From: Mobilicoccus sp032100225
Lineage (GTDB): Bacteria; Actinomycetota; Actinomycetes; Actinomycetales; Dermatophilaceae
NCBI GenBank assembly: GCA_032100225.1
Contig: DAMDJY010000034.1
Span: 1 to 23,430, forward strand
Length of the DNA stretch: 23,430 bases
Direction: 5' to 3'
Shown: positions 9,255 to 16,169 of the stretch, piece by piece
How positions within the stretch are numbered: position 1 is the first letter of the stretch
Layout: the number at the start of each line of letters is the position of its first letter
Notes under the pieces: model-generated
Told to the model about the DNA's origin: nothing
The model's input: only the letters and a program-made list of their open reading frames with translations
Database searches by the model: none
Program-made: the position numbers and the translations under genes

Positions 9255-10812
9255 GGATGCGCTTGCCCGCAGCGAGCTGGTTGATCTCCTTGGGCGAGAG
9301 GGCGCGGTTCCACACGGCCACCTCGTCGATGTCACCCGTGAAGAACTCGCCGGAGCCGGACGCGTTCGCGCCGATCCGGAGGCCACGGGTGCCATCGATG
9401 ACGAACTTGTCGCTGGTGGCGAGCGTCTTGCCGTCGACGATCCGCACCGACTGCTCGCGGACCACGACGGCCACGTGCTGCCACTTTCCAGAGGCAACGG
9501 CGCCGGGAGCTGTCAACGCCTCGCGACCCGAGGCTGCCGTCGTCGCCGACAGGGTCACGTCGTCGCCGACCGTCTTGACCTGGAGCGCGGCAACCGAGCT
9601 CCCCGTCGTTGTGATAAGCGTCTGGGGGCGGTCGCTCGTCGAGCGGAACCACGCGCTCACGGCGAACTCCGGGGCCTTGTCGGGCAGCACCTGCACGGGA
9701 ACGTCGAGACGGTCCCCGGCGCCGTCGAGGCGAACGGCCTTTCCGGCCTTGCCCCGCACGAGTCGGGCGTCACCTACGAGCCGAGCGGCGCGCATGGGAT
9801 TGGGCGACCCCAGGTCCTCGACCTGACGGAAGCCGTTCGTCGGGTCCATGGACCAGTACGACAGCAACTGGTGAGCGAATCCCTTGCGGGCATCCCGGCC
9901 GGCGATGAGCAGCGCGCGATCCGCGTGGTCGGTGTACAGGCGGTCCAGGCCCCACCCGAGGAAGGTGCGCATGGTCTCGGTGTCGTTCACCGTCCACGCG
10001 CCGGCCTCGAAGCCCGCGTTCTGAATCTGCTGGATGGTCTGGGGCGTAACGCGGGCCTGGTTGAGGACGAGGGCGTCGAAGCCCCAGGTGCGCGCGGTCT
10101 CGATCTCCTGCGCGAGGTCACCCTTGGCGGGGAGGTCCCAGAAGACGTAGAGCGACGGGTCGAACTTCTTGACCAGGCTCATCTTGGCGAGGTCGCCGTC
10201 GTTGAAGCCGACGTGCGCCTGCAGGCCACGCTTCTGCACCATGGCGACAGCCGCGGCCGTGGACTCGGCGTCCTTGGGCTGCAACTGCAGGCGCGTCCGG
10301 TTCTGCTTGGCGATCAGGTCGAGCACCTCGGACAGCAGCGGCATGCGCTGGGCCGGAACCTGCTCGACCGGCAGGCCGAACATGTCGCGGTACTCGCTGT
10401 TCACGTCGAGGTTCTTGAGCTCGTCCCACGTCGACTCGCGGACGATGCGGTCGATCCCAGCGGTCCGTCCCGTCGTGGTGTCGTGCAGAACGACCTGGAT
10501 GCCGTCCTTGGTCGTGTGCACGTCGGTCTCGATCCAGTCGGCACCGAGATCGATACCGGCCTGCAGCGACTCGAGGGTGTTCTCGGGGTGCCCACCGGAG
10601 AACCCGCGGTGCGCCGTGATGCCGTTACGACGGAAGCTGGCGGGGGTCGGGATCGTCTTGCGGTTGGGCACCTTCTCGATGGCAGAGACCGACGGCGCGG
10701 TCACCGTCGCGGAGGCCGCCTGCACGGTGGAGGCGGGAAGCGCGAGAGCCGCGGTGGCAGGCAAGGCAGATGTCGCGGCGAGGGCCGCAGCGATCAGGAT
10801 CTGGGTGCGCAT
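9244..10812 (-). CDS. Secreted glycerophosphodiester phosphodiesterase-like protein with C-terminal LamG-like domain
   Basis: A 522-residue exported protein. The ATG at 10812 is used because a Sec signal peptide starts there (MRTQ, hydrophobic core, PATAALA). Residues about 60-320 are a GDPD TIM barrel: HRG at 68-70, PENT at 76-79, Glu95 and Asp97 (WIETDVH), catalytic His110 (VVLHD), and a late WTVND...DRLYTDHAD segment. Family enzymes cleave glycerophosphodiesters to glycerol-3-phosphate plus an alcohol. At the usual LELK metal-ligand position this protein reads LQPK (177-180), so the expected Glu is Gln178. Residues about 335-510 look like a concanavalin A/LamG-type lectin fold (AVSAWFRS...; GKWQHVAVVV; FFTGDIDEVAVWNRALSPKEI). 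It may act on wall or membrane polymers such as teichoic acids. The gene is bracketed by hairpin repeats. Confidence 0.9.
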   Translation of the reverse strand: MRTQILIAAALAATSALPATAALALPASTVQAASATVTAPSVSAIEKVPNRKTIPTPASFRRNGITAHRGFSGGHPENTLESLQAGIDLGADWIETDVHTTKDGIQVVLHDTTTGRTAGIDRIVRESTWDELKNLDVNSEYRDMFGLPVEQVPAQRMPLLSEVLDLIAKQNRTRLQLQPKDAESTAAAVAMVQKRGLQAHVGFNDGDLAKMSLVKKFDPSLYVFWDLPAKGDLAQEIETARTWGFDALVLNQARVTPQTIQQIQNAGFEAGAWTVNDTETMRTFLGWGLDRLYTDHADRALLIAGRDARKGFAHQLLSYWSMDPTNGFRQVEDLGSPNPMRAARLVGDARLVRGKAGKAVRLDGAGDRLDVPVQVLPDKAPEFAVSAWFRSTSDRPQTLITTTGSSVAALQVKTVGDDVTLSATTAASGREALTAPGAVASGKWQHVAVVVREQSVRIVDGKTLATSDKFVIDGTRGLRIGANASGSGEFFTGDIDEVAVWNRALSPKEINQLAAGKRILKH

Positions 10813-10924
10813 GGAGGTGCCCTTCGAGGAGAGGTGGCAGGGGCAGTGGATGCCCGACACCTCACACCTTCATCGCGGGAATTGAACTCTGCGCCAACAC
10901 GAACGCGGCCTCTCGCGACCAAGT

Positions 10925-10983
10925 CCACACAACGCGGCGAGGGCCGCCGGAACAGATTCCAGACGGCCCTCGCCGTTGTGTGG
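10925..10983. repeat. GC-rich hairpin repeat, copy 2 (between divergent genes)
   Basis: The same 12-bp arms as copy 1 (10935-10946 and 10964-10975) are extended outward by CCACACAA (10925-10932) pairing with TTGTGTGG (10976-10983), leaving only a two-base bulge. It lies in the same orientation as copies 1 and 3. Neither neighbouring gene ends here, so it is not an ordinary terminator of a visible gene. Confidence 0.8.
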
Positions 10984-10987
10984 AGCG

Positions 10988-11004
10988 TTGCGCCGCAAGG
11001 GTGC
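10988..11004. repeat. 17-bp direct repeat with palindromic core, copy B
   Basis: Exact second copy of TTGCGCCGCAAGGGTGC, whose other copy lies upstream of padR. Here it lies between the divergent phosphodiesterase and beta-helix genes, just after hairpin copy 2. It is a candidate shared operator or part of the repeat unit. Confidence 0.5.
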
Positions 11005-11043
11005 TCACGGGTTGCGCTCCTGAAAGTGCATCAGGCATCTCCC

Positions 11044-11118
11044 GCCCCGATGAGGAAGCTCTCACGAAGGCCTCACGCCGGTGTCACAGCGGAGCTCCAG
11101 GCTGGATCTCATCGGGGC
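11044..11118 (+). promoter_or_regulatory. Nested inverted repeats in the leader of the beta-helix gene
   Basis: GCCCCGATGAG (11044-11054) and CTCATCGGGGC (11108-11118) are exact reverse complements 53 nt apart. Inside them AGCTC (11057-11061) can pair with GAGCT (11092-11096). As RNA this would fold into a closed multi-helix element ending 47 bp before the ATG at 11166. I do not recognise it as a known riboswitch class. Confidence 0.4.
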
Positions 11119-11165
11119 AGAGAGCCCCCGTCCTCGATGCGAGGTCACCCGAGCCAGGAGAGATC

Positions 11166-11682
11166 ATGAACACCATTCGCCGCGTCACCGCCACCGCTGC
11201 TGCTGCCGTCATGGCCGGAGCCGGCATGGTCGGAATCTCCGCCACGTCTGCCTCGGCCGATGAGATGCGTTGCAACGGCACGATCAGCAATCGCACCATC
11301 AACAAGGACACCGTGGTGCGACCGGGCGACCTGCGTCATCAAGAACAGCCGGATCGACGGCAACATCAAGGTCGGCACGCGCGCCGACCTGCGCATCAGC
11401 AGCTCCCGGGTAGACGGCGACATCCAGAGCAAGAACCACCGCTGGGTCATCGCAACGAACACCACCGTCGACGGCAACGTGCAGCTCGAACGGGGCCAGT
11501 CCGCCACGGTCAACCGCAACCGAATCGACGGTGACATCCAGTTGTTCGGCAACCGTGGCCGTCAGGCCGTGACGGCCAACCGTGTCGACGGCAACCTGCA
11601 GTGCAAGAGCAACCGCAACGCCCTCACCGGCGGCCGCAACATCGTCGAGGGCAACAAGGAAGGCCAGTGCCGCCGCCGGTGA
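11166..11682 (+). pseudogene. Secreted beta-helix repeat protein, single frameshift
   Basis: AGGAGA lies 5 nt before the ATG at 11166. The first frame gives a Sec signal peptide (MNTIRRV, Ala-rich core, SATSASA) and DEMRCNGTISNRTINKDTVVRPG. Near 11325 the sequence continues only one frame over (ATCVIKNSRIDGN) and runs to the stop at 11682. Joined, the mature part has five to six repeats of 19-20 residues, each with a V/I-D-G-N/D-I/V-Q core: RIDGNIK, RVDGDIQ, TVDGNVQ, RIDGDIQ, RVDGNLQ, IVEGNKE. This pattern predicts a right-handed parallel beta-helix. Three cysteines (RCNG, ATCV, NLQC) and a last one in GQCRRR could form disulfides outside the cell. Loss of a GC/CG dinucleotide in a GCGCG tract would explain the shift. 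Similar uncharacterised exported proteins exist in actinobacteria; the function is unknown. Confidence 0.75.
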
Positions 11683-11699
11683 ACCCATCCTCAGCACAA

Positions 11700-11786
11700 A
11701 TGTGGCGAGGGCCGCCCGGAACGGATTCCGGACGGCCCTCGCCGTGGTGTCGAGCGGTGATGCAGAGGTGCTCGATCAGCTCTTGA
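11700..11786. repeat. GC-rich hairpin repeat, copy 3 (bidirectional terminator between beta-helix gene and acnA)
   Basis: Arms GGCGAGGGCCG (11704-11714) and CGGCCCTCGCC (11733-11743) plus six inner pairs form a long stem with a small loop. It lies between the converging beta-helix gene and acnA, so it can terminate both. The copy extends to 11786, into the last codons of acnA, with about 90% identity to copy 1. Confidence 0.8.
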
Positions 11787-14559
11787 CGAGCGAGCGCAGC
11801 ACGTACTGCAGGATGCCGTCGTTCAGGTAGTAGTCGCGCTCACCGGGGGTGTCGATGCGGACGACCGCGTCGAACTCGACGGTCTCACCCGACTCCTTGG
11901 TGGCGACGACCTTGACCGTCTTGGGCGTGCGGCCCTCGTTCAGCTCGGTGATGCCCGAGATGTCGAAGGTCTCCGTGCCGTCGAGGCCGAGGCTGTCGGC
12001 GCTCTGCCCCTCGGGGAACTGCAGCGGCAGAACACCCATCCCGATGAGGTTGGAGCGGTGGATGCGCTCGTAGCTCTCGGTGATGACGGCCTTGACGCCC
12101 AGCAGACGCGTGCCCTTGGCGGCCCAGTCACGCGAGCTGCCAGAGCCGTACTCCTTGCCACCGAGGATGACCAGCGGAACGCCGGCGTCCTGGTAGGCGA
12201 CGGACGCGTCGTAGATCGTCGTCTGCTCGCCACCAGCGAGGAAGTTGCGGGTGTAGCCGCCCTCCACGCCGTCCAGCAGCAGGTTCTTGAGACGAATGTT
12301 GGCGAACGTGCCACGCACCATGACCTCGTGGTTACCGCGACGCGAGCCGTAAGAGTTGAAGTCCTTACGGTCCACACCGTGCTCGGCGAGGTACTTGCCT
12401 GCGGGGCTGTCGGCCTTGATCGAACCGGCGGGGCTGATGTGGTCGGTCGTGACCGAGTCACCCAGTTTGGCCAGCACGCGCGCACCCTTGACGTCCTCGA
12501 CGGGCGTGAGCTCCATCGTCATGCCCTCGAAGTAGTCGGGCTTGCGCACGTACGTCGACTCGGCGTCCCACGCGAACGTCTTGCCCTCGGGGGTGTCGAG
12601 GCCCTGCCAGCGCTGGTCGCCGGAAAAGACGTCCTTGTAGTCCTCGACGAACAGCTCGCGGCTGATGGCCTTGTCGATCTCGGCCTGAACCTCGTCGGAG
12701 GCGGGCCAGATGTCCTTGAGGAAGACGTCGTTGCCGTCCGAGTCCTGGCCGAGGGCCTCGGTCTCGAAGTCGAAGTCCATCGTTCCGGCCAGGGAGTACG
12801 CGATGACCAGCGGCGGGGAGGCCAGGTAGTTCATCTTGACGTCGGGGCTGATGCGGCCCTCGAAGTTGCGGTTACCCGAGAGGACTGCCGTGACCGACAG
12901 GTCGTTCTCGTTGATGGCCGCGGAGATCTCGTCCGACAGCGGGCCGGAGTTACCGATGCAGGTGGCGCAGCCGTAACCGACCAGGTGGAACCCGAGGGAC
13001 TCCAGGTCGGGCCACAGACCCGCACGCTCGTAGTAACCCGTGACGACCTGCGAACCCGGCGCCATGGAGGTCTTGACCCACGGCTTGGCCTTGAGGCCCT
13101 TTTCGTTGGCCTTGCGGGCCAGCAGACCCGCCGCCATCATCACCGAGGGGTTGGAGGTGTTGGTGCAGGACGTGATCGACGCGATGGCCACGTGACCGTG
13201 GTCGAGCATGACGTCCTCGCCAGCGGCGTTCTTGGCCGCGACCTGCTTGCTCGGACGGCCGGTGACGCTGCCCGTCTCGGCCGGGGCCTGCCCGCCGGAG
13301 GCGTTGTCGTCGCCGGGCGCGGCCGGGTCGGAGGCGGGGAAGCTGCCCGCGTCCTCCTCGGGCGTGTGGACCTCGTCGGTCTTGACGTACGCCGGGAGAA
13401 CCTTACGGAAGGCCTCCTTGGCGTCGGTCAGCTCGATGCGGTCCTGCGGCCGCTTGGGGCCGGCGATGCTCGGCACCACGGTGGAGAGGTCGAGCTCGAC
13501 CTTCTCGCTGTAGCGGGCCTCGGCGCTCGGGTCGAGCCACATGCCCTGCTCCTTGGCGTACGCCTCGACGAGAGCGATGTGGTTCTCGTCGCGACCCGTC
13601 AGGCGCAGGTAGTCCAGCGTCACGTCGTCGATCGGGAAGATCGCACAGGTGGAACCGAACTCGGGGCTCATGTTGCCGATCGTGGCGCGGTTGGCCAGCG
13701 GCAACGCCGCGACACCCTCGCCGTAGAACTCGACGAACTTGCCGACGACGCCGTGCTTGCGCAGGGTCTCGGTGATGGTGAGCACGACGTCCGTGGCGGT
13801 GACGCCCGGGTTCATCGAACCGGTCAGCTTGAAGCCGACGACGCGCGGGATGAGCATCGAGACGGGCTGGCCCAGCATGGCCGCCTCGGCCTCGATACCG
13901 CCGACGCCCCAGCCGAGCACACCGAGGCCGTTGACCATCGTGGTGTGGCTGTCGGTGCCGACGCAGGTGTCGGGGTAGGCCACGCCGTCGCGGACCATGG
14001 TGACGCGGGCCAGGTACTCGATGTTGACCTGGTGCACGATGCCGGTGCCCGGGGGGACGACCGAGAAGTCGTCGAAGGCCGTCTGGCCCCAGCGCAGGAA
14101 CTGGTAACGCTCCTTGTTGCGCTCGTACTCGAAGTCCTGGTTGATCTCGAAGGCGTCGCGGCGGCCCGCGACGTCGATCTGCACGGAGTGGTCGATGACC
14201 ATCTCGGCAGGCGCCAGCGGGTTGATGCGCGTCGGGTCGCCACCGAGGTCGGCGACGGCCTCACGCATCGTGGCGAGGTCGACGACACACGGGACACCGG
14301 TGAAGTCCTGCATGACGACACGGGCCGGAGTGAACTGGATCTCCGTGTCGGGCGTGGCGTTCTCGTCCCACTGGGCGAGAGCGCGAATGTGATCGGCCGT
14401 GATGTTGGCGCCGTCCTCCGTACGCAGCAGGTTCTCGAGAAGAACCTTGAGGCTGTACGGAAGGGTTTCGGCCCCTTCGACCGCCGAGATACGGAAGACG
14501 TCGACCGTCTGTCCGCCGGCGGAAAGAGTGCCGTTGGCCTTGAAGCTGTCCTGGCTCAC
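11776..14559 (-). CDS. acnA: Aconitate hydratase (aconitase A)
   Basis: A 927-residue cytoplasmic [4Fe-4S] enzyme that isomerises citrate and isocitrate in the TCA cycle; length and order are those of the AcnA/IRP1 type. Start is GTG at 14559, with AAGGAG in the leader at a normal distance. Signatures are LPYSLKVLLENLLR near the N-terminus, VVMQDFTGVPCVVDLA, CVGTDSHTTMVNGLGVLGWGVGGIEAEAAMLGQP, the cluster ligand SCTNTS (near 13150-13170) and the paired cysteines CATC in YGCATCIGNSGPL (near 12955-12975). The swivel domain has YGSRRGNHEVMVRGTFANIR and GKEYGSGSSRDWAAKG. A Pro/Ala/Asp-rich insertion of about 45 residues precedes the VAIASITSC region, as in many actinobacteria. A long palindrome 70-97 bp upstream suggests control by a dimeric regulator. 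Confidence 0.97.
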   Translation of the reverse strand: MSQDSFKANGTLSAGGQTVDVFRISAVEGAETLPYSLKVLLENLLRTEDGANITADHIRALAQWDENATPDTEIQFTPARVVMQDFTGVPCVVDLATMREAVADLGGDPTRINPLAPAEMVIDHSVQIDVAGRRDAFEINQDFEYERNKERYQFLRWGQTAFDDFSVVPPGTGIVHQVNIEYLARVTMVRDGVAYPDTCVGTDSHTTMVNGLGVLGWGVGGIEAEAAMLGQPVSMLIPRVVGFKLTGSMNPGVTATDVVLTITETLRKHGVVGKFVEFYGEGVAALPLANRATIGNMSPEFGSTCAIFPIDDVTLDYLRLTGRDENHIALVEAYAKEQGMWLDPSAEARYSEKVELDLSTVVPSIAGPKRPQDRIELTDAKEAFRKVLPAYVKTDEVHTPEEDAGSFPASDPAAPGDDNASGGQAPAETGSVTGRPSKQVAAKNAAGEDVMLDHGHVAIASITSCTNTSNPSVMMAAGLLARKANEKGLKAKPWVKTSMAPGSQVVTGYYERAGLWPDLESLGFHLVGYGCATCIGNSGPLSDEISAAINENDLSVTAVLSGNRNFEGRISPDVKMNYLASPPLVIAYSLAGTMDFDFETEALGQDSDGNDVFLKDIWPASDEVQAEIDKAISRELFVEDYKDVFSGDQRWQGLDTPEGKTFAWDAESTYVRKPDYFEGMTMELTPVEDVKGARVLAKLGDSVTTDHISPAGSIKADSPAGKYLAEHGVDRKDFNSYGSRRGNHEVMVRGTFANIRLKNLLLDGVEGGYTRNFLAGGEQTTIYDASVAYQDAGVPLVILGGKEYGSGSSRDWAAKGTRLLGVKAVITESYERIHRSNLIGMGVLPLQFPEGQSADSLGLDGTETFDISGITELNEGRTPKTVKVVATKESGETVEFDAVVRIDTPGERDYYLNDGILQYVLRSLVKS

Positions 14560-14628
14560 CCTGTGCTCCTTCGCGTTGAGTCATACGCGTTCGTCGTAGC
14601 TGCCTCGGCGGGTGATCTGTTCAGGAGA

Positions 14629-14656
14629 GCAGATCTCTCGATGTCGAGACATCTGC
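14629..14656. promoter_or_regulatory. 28-bp near-perfect palindrome upstream of acnA (candidate operator)
   Basis: The arms are GCAGAT-C-TCTCGA (14629-14641) and TCGAGA-C-ATCTGC (14644-14656) around a central TG. Twelve of fourteen pairs match, and only the C/C pair and the central TG do not. It lies 70-97 bp before the acnA GTG in a 203-bp intergenic gap. The inner TCTCGA-TG-TCGAGA core looks like the site of a winged-helix dimer. The identity of the regulator is not known from the sequence. Confidence 0.6.
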
Positions 14657-14728
14657 CACTATTCAACCACACACCGCAGCGCTCACTCCCTGCGCCTCCT
14701 CCGATCCTCTCGCAGTCCGGCCCTGTTC

Positions 14729-14764
14729 GGGGCGGGACTCGCCCGATCGGTTCGCTCTCCGATC
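14729..14764 (-). terminator. Weak hairpins after the RNA methyltransferase gene
   Basis: Two small stems lie just beyond the methyltransferase stop: GATCGG/CCGATC (14745-14750 with 14759-14764) and GGGCG/CGCCC (14730-14734 with 14740-14744). Neither has a T-run. They are plausible but weak transcription terminators. Confidence 0.3.
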
Positions 14765-16169
14765 AGCGTGCGCCGGGGACGAGCAGGGCGATGGCCTCGA
14801 CGTGGTGCGTCATCGGGAACGCGTCGAACCCGACGACGTCGGCGAGCTCGTAGCCGGCCTGCATCGCGGCGGCGACGTCGCGCGCGAGGGCTGCCGGGTC
14901 ACACGCCACGTAGGCGATGGCTCGCGGCGCCATCCCGCAGATGTCACGCACGACGTCCGGCCCGGCACCGGCACGAGGCGGGTCGAGGACGACGAGATCG
15001 ACCTCGTCACCACCCTCGACCAGGGGCGCCAGCTCGTGTGCCACCAGCCCGGCGCGCACCTCCAACTGTTCGAGGTCGGCGCCCTCGGCCGCCAAGGAGG
15101 CGCAGGCCCGCTCGTCGGACTCGACGGCCAGCACAGCACCCTCGTCTCCGACGGCGTCGGCGAGCGCACGGGCGAAGAGACCGACACCGGCATACAGGTC
15201 GAGGGCCCGCTCCCCCGGCTGCGGCGCCAGGATCTCGAGCACGTGATCGACGAAGGTGCGCGCCGCACCGGGGTGAACCTGCCAGAACCCACGCGCGTGG
15301 ACCTCGAAATCACCCTGCCAGCGCGATCCCTCGACGTGCTCGACGACGTACTGCTCGGCGGGCACGGGCTCGGTGACGGCAACCGCCACGTCGCCATCAG
15401 CGTGGGCCTCGCCGTCGACACCGGTTCCGGCGTCTTCGTCGGCCTCGAGGTCCACGACGGTGTCGTCGTTGGAGTGCGCGTCGGGCTCCGTCGGGTCCTG
15501 ACCCGCCTCGGCGGCAGGTCCGTCTTCGAGCGGAACGGGGACGACGACCGGATCCCCCGTGGAGGGAGCGACGACGTCGACGGCCCGCATGCCGGGCCAC
15601 ACCTGGGTCAGGACACCGGTGCTCAGCACGCCTTCGGAGGCGATGGGGCAGTCGGCCAGGGGGATGACGTCGTGGCTGCGCTGGGGGCGCAGGCCCGCGC
15701 GACCGGCCTCGTCGACGGCGAACTCCACACGGGTGCGCCAGCGCAGACCGTCGGTGTCGCCCGGCACGGGACGGACCTCGATCTCGCGCTCGACCTTGGC
15801 GAGGCGCGCGAGCTGGGTCTCCAGCACCGAAGCCTTGAGACGCCGCTGGTGGGCGAGGTCGACGTGCTGAAAGTCGCAGCCGCCGCAACCGCCGGGCCCG
15901 GAGACCGGGCAGCGGGGCTCGACGCGGTGTTCGGAGGCTCGGATGATCTCGATGGCGTCGGCGAAGACGAACCGGTCGCCCTCACGGCCCTTGGTCACTC
16001 GCGCGATGACGCGCTCACCCGGCAGACCGTGACGCACGAAAACGACCTGACCCTCGACACGGCCGACGGCATGCCCGCCGTGGGCGATGTCGGTCAACTC
16101 CATGTCGGACTCGGCACCGACGAGGGACTCGCGAGCCTGCCCCCGCGCCGAAGCGTGCGCCCGGCTCAC
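14763..16169 (-). CDS. TrmA/RumA-type class I SAM-dependent RNA methyltransferase
   Basis: A 468-residue protein predicted to methylate C5 of uridine in tRNA or rRNA. I chose the GTG at 16169 because it overlaps the stop of the upstream transporter (GTGA) and starts just ahead of the N-terminal TRAM domain (MELTDIAHGGHAVGRVEGQVVFVRHGLPGERV). Iron-sulfur ligands are seen in CPVSGPGGCGGCDF and later ADCPIAS. The Rossmann part has LDLYAGVGLFA (SAM loop), VVLDPPRAGAG, and YVACDPAALARD with the expected nucleophilic Cys. An acidic low-complexity insertion of roughly 60 residues (Asp/Glu/Ala/Gly) interrupts the middle, between VVAPSTGDP and EQYVVEHVEG. Which RNA position is modified cannot be told. 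Coupling to a potassium transporter is conserved in actinobacteria as I recall, without a known reason. Confidence 0.9.
   Translation of the reverse strand: MSRAHASARGQARESLVGAESDMELTDIAHGGHAVGRVEGQVVFVRHGLPGERVIARVTKGREGDRFVFADAIEIIRASEHRVEPRCPVSGPGGCGGCDFQHVDLAHQRRLKASVLETQLARLAKVEREIEVRPVPGDTDGLRWRTRVEFAVDEAGRAGLRPQRSHDVIPLADCPIASEGVLSTGVLTQVWPGMRAVDVVAPSTGDPVVVPVPLEDGPAAEAGQDPTEPDAHSNDDTVVDLEADEDAGTGVDGEAHADGDVAVAVTEPVPAEQYVVEHVEGSRWQGDFEVHARGFWQVHPGAARTFVDHVLEILAPQPGERALDLYAGVGLFARALADAVGDEGAVLAVESDERACASLAAEGADLEQLEVRAGLVAHELAPLVEGGDEVDLVVLDPPRAGAGPDVVRDICGMAPRAIAYVACDPAALARDVAAAMQAGYELADVVGFDAFPMTHHVEAIALLVPGAR

Larger units (their letters stand above)
10813..11165. other. 353-bp divergent intergenic region
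   Basis: No gene is supported here. The stretch contains hairpin repeat copy 2 (10925-10983), the second copy of a 17-bp direct repeat (10988-11004) and an 11-bp inverted repeat (11044-11118). It must hold the promoters of the phosphodiesterase gene (minus) and the beta-helix gene (plus), but I could not identify convincing -10/-35 pairs. Confidence 0.7.

Noticed and set aside
9247..11169. A 640-codon plus-strand frame opposite the phosphodiesterase gene
   Set aside because: Its composition is Arg/Gly/Val-rich shadow sequence. The opposite strand encodes a clear signal peptide, GDPD motifs and a LamG-like domain.
9161..11786. A CRISPR array or transposon ends as explanation of the three hairpin repeats
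   Set aside because: Spacing is over 700 bp with genes between the copies, there are no cas or transposase genes, and the copies are direct and lack target-site duplications that I can see.
12058..14853. A very long plus-strand open frame (about 931 codons) opposite acnA
   Set aside because: It mirrors the aconitase codons in a GC-rich genome, has no domain-like sequence, runs through the acnA promoter and has no Shine-Dalgarno. It is a high-GC antisense artefact.
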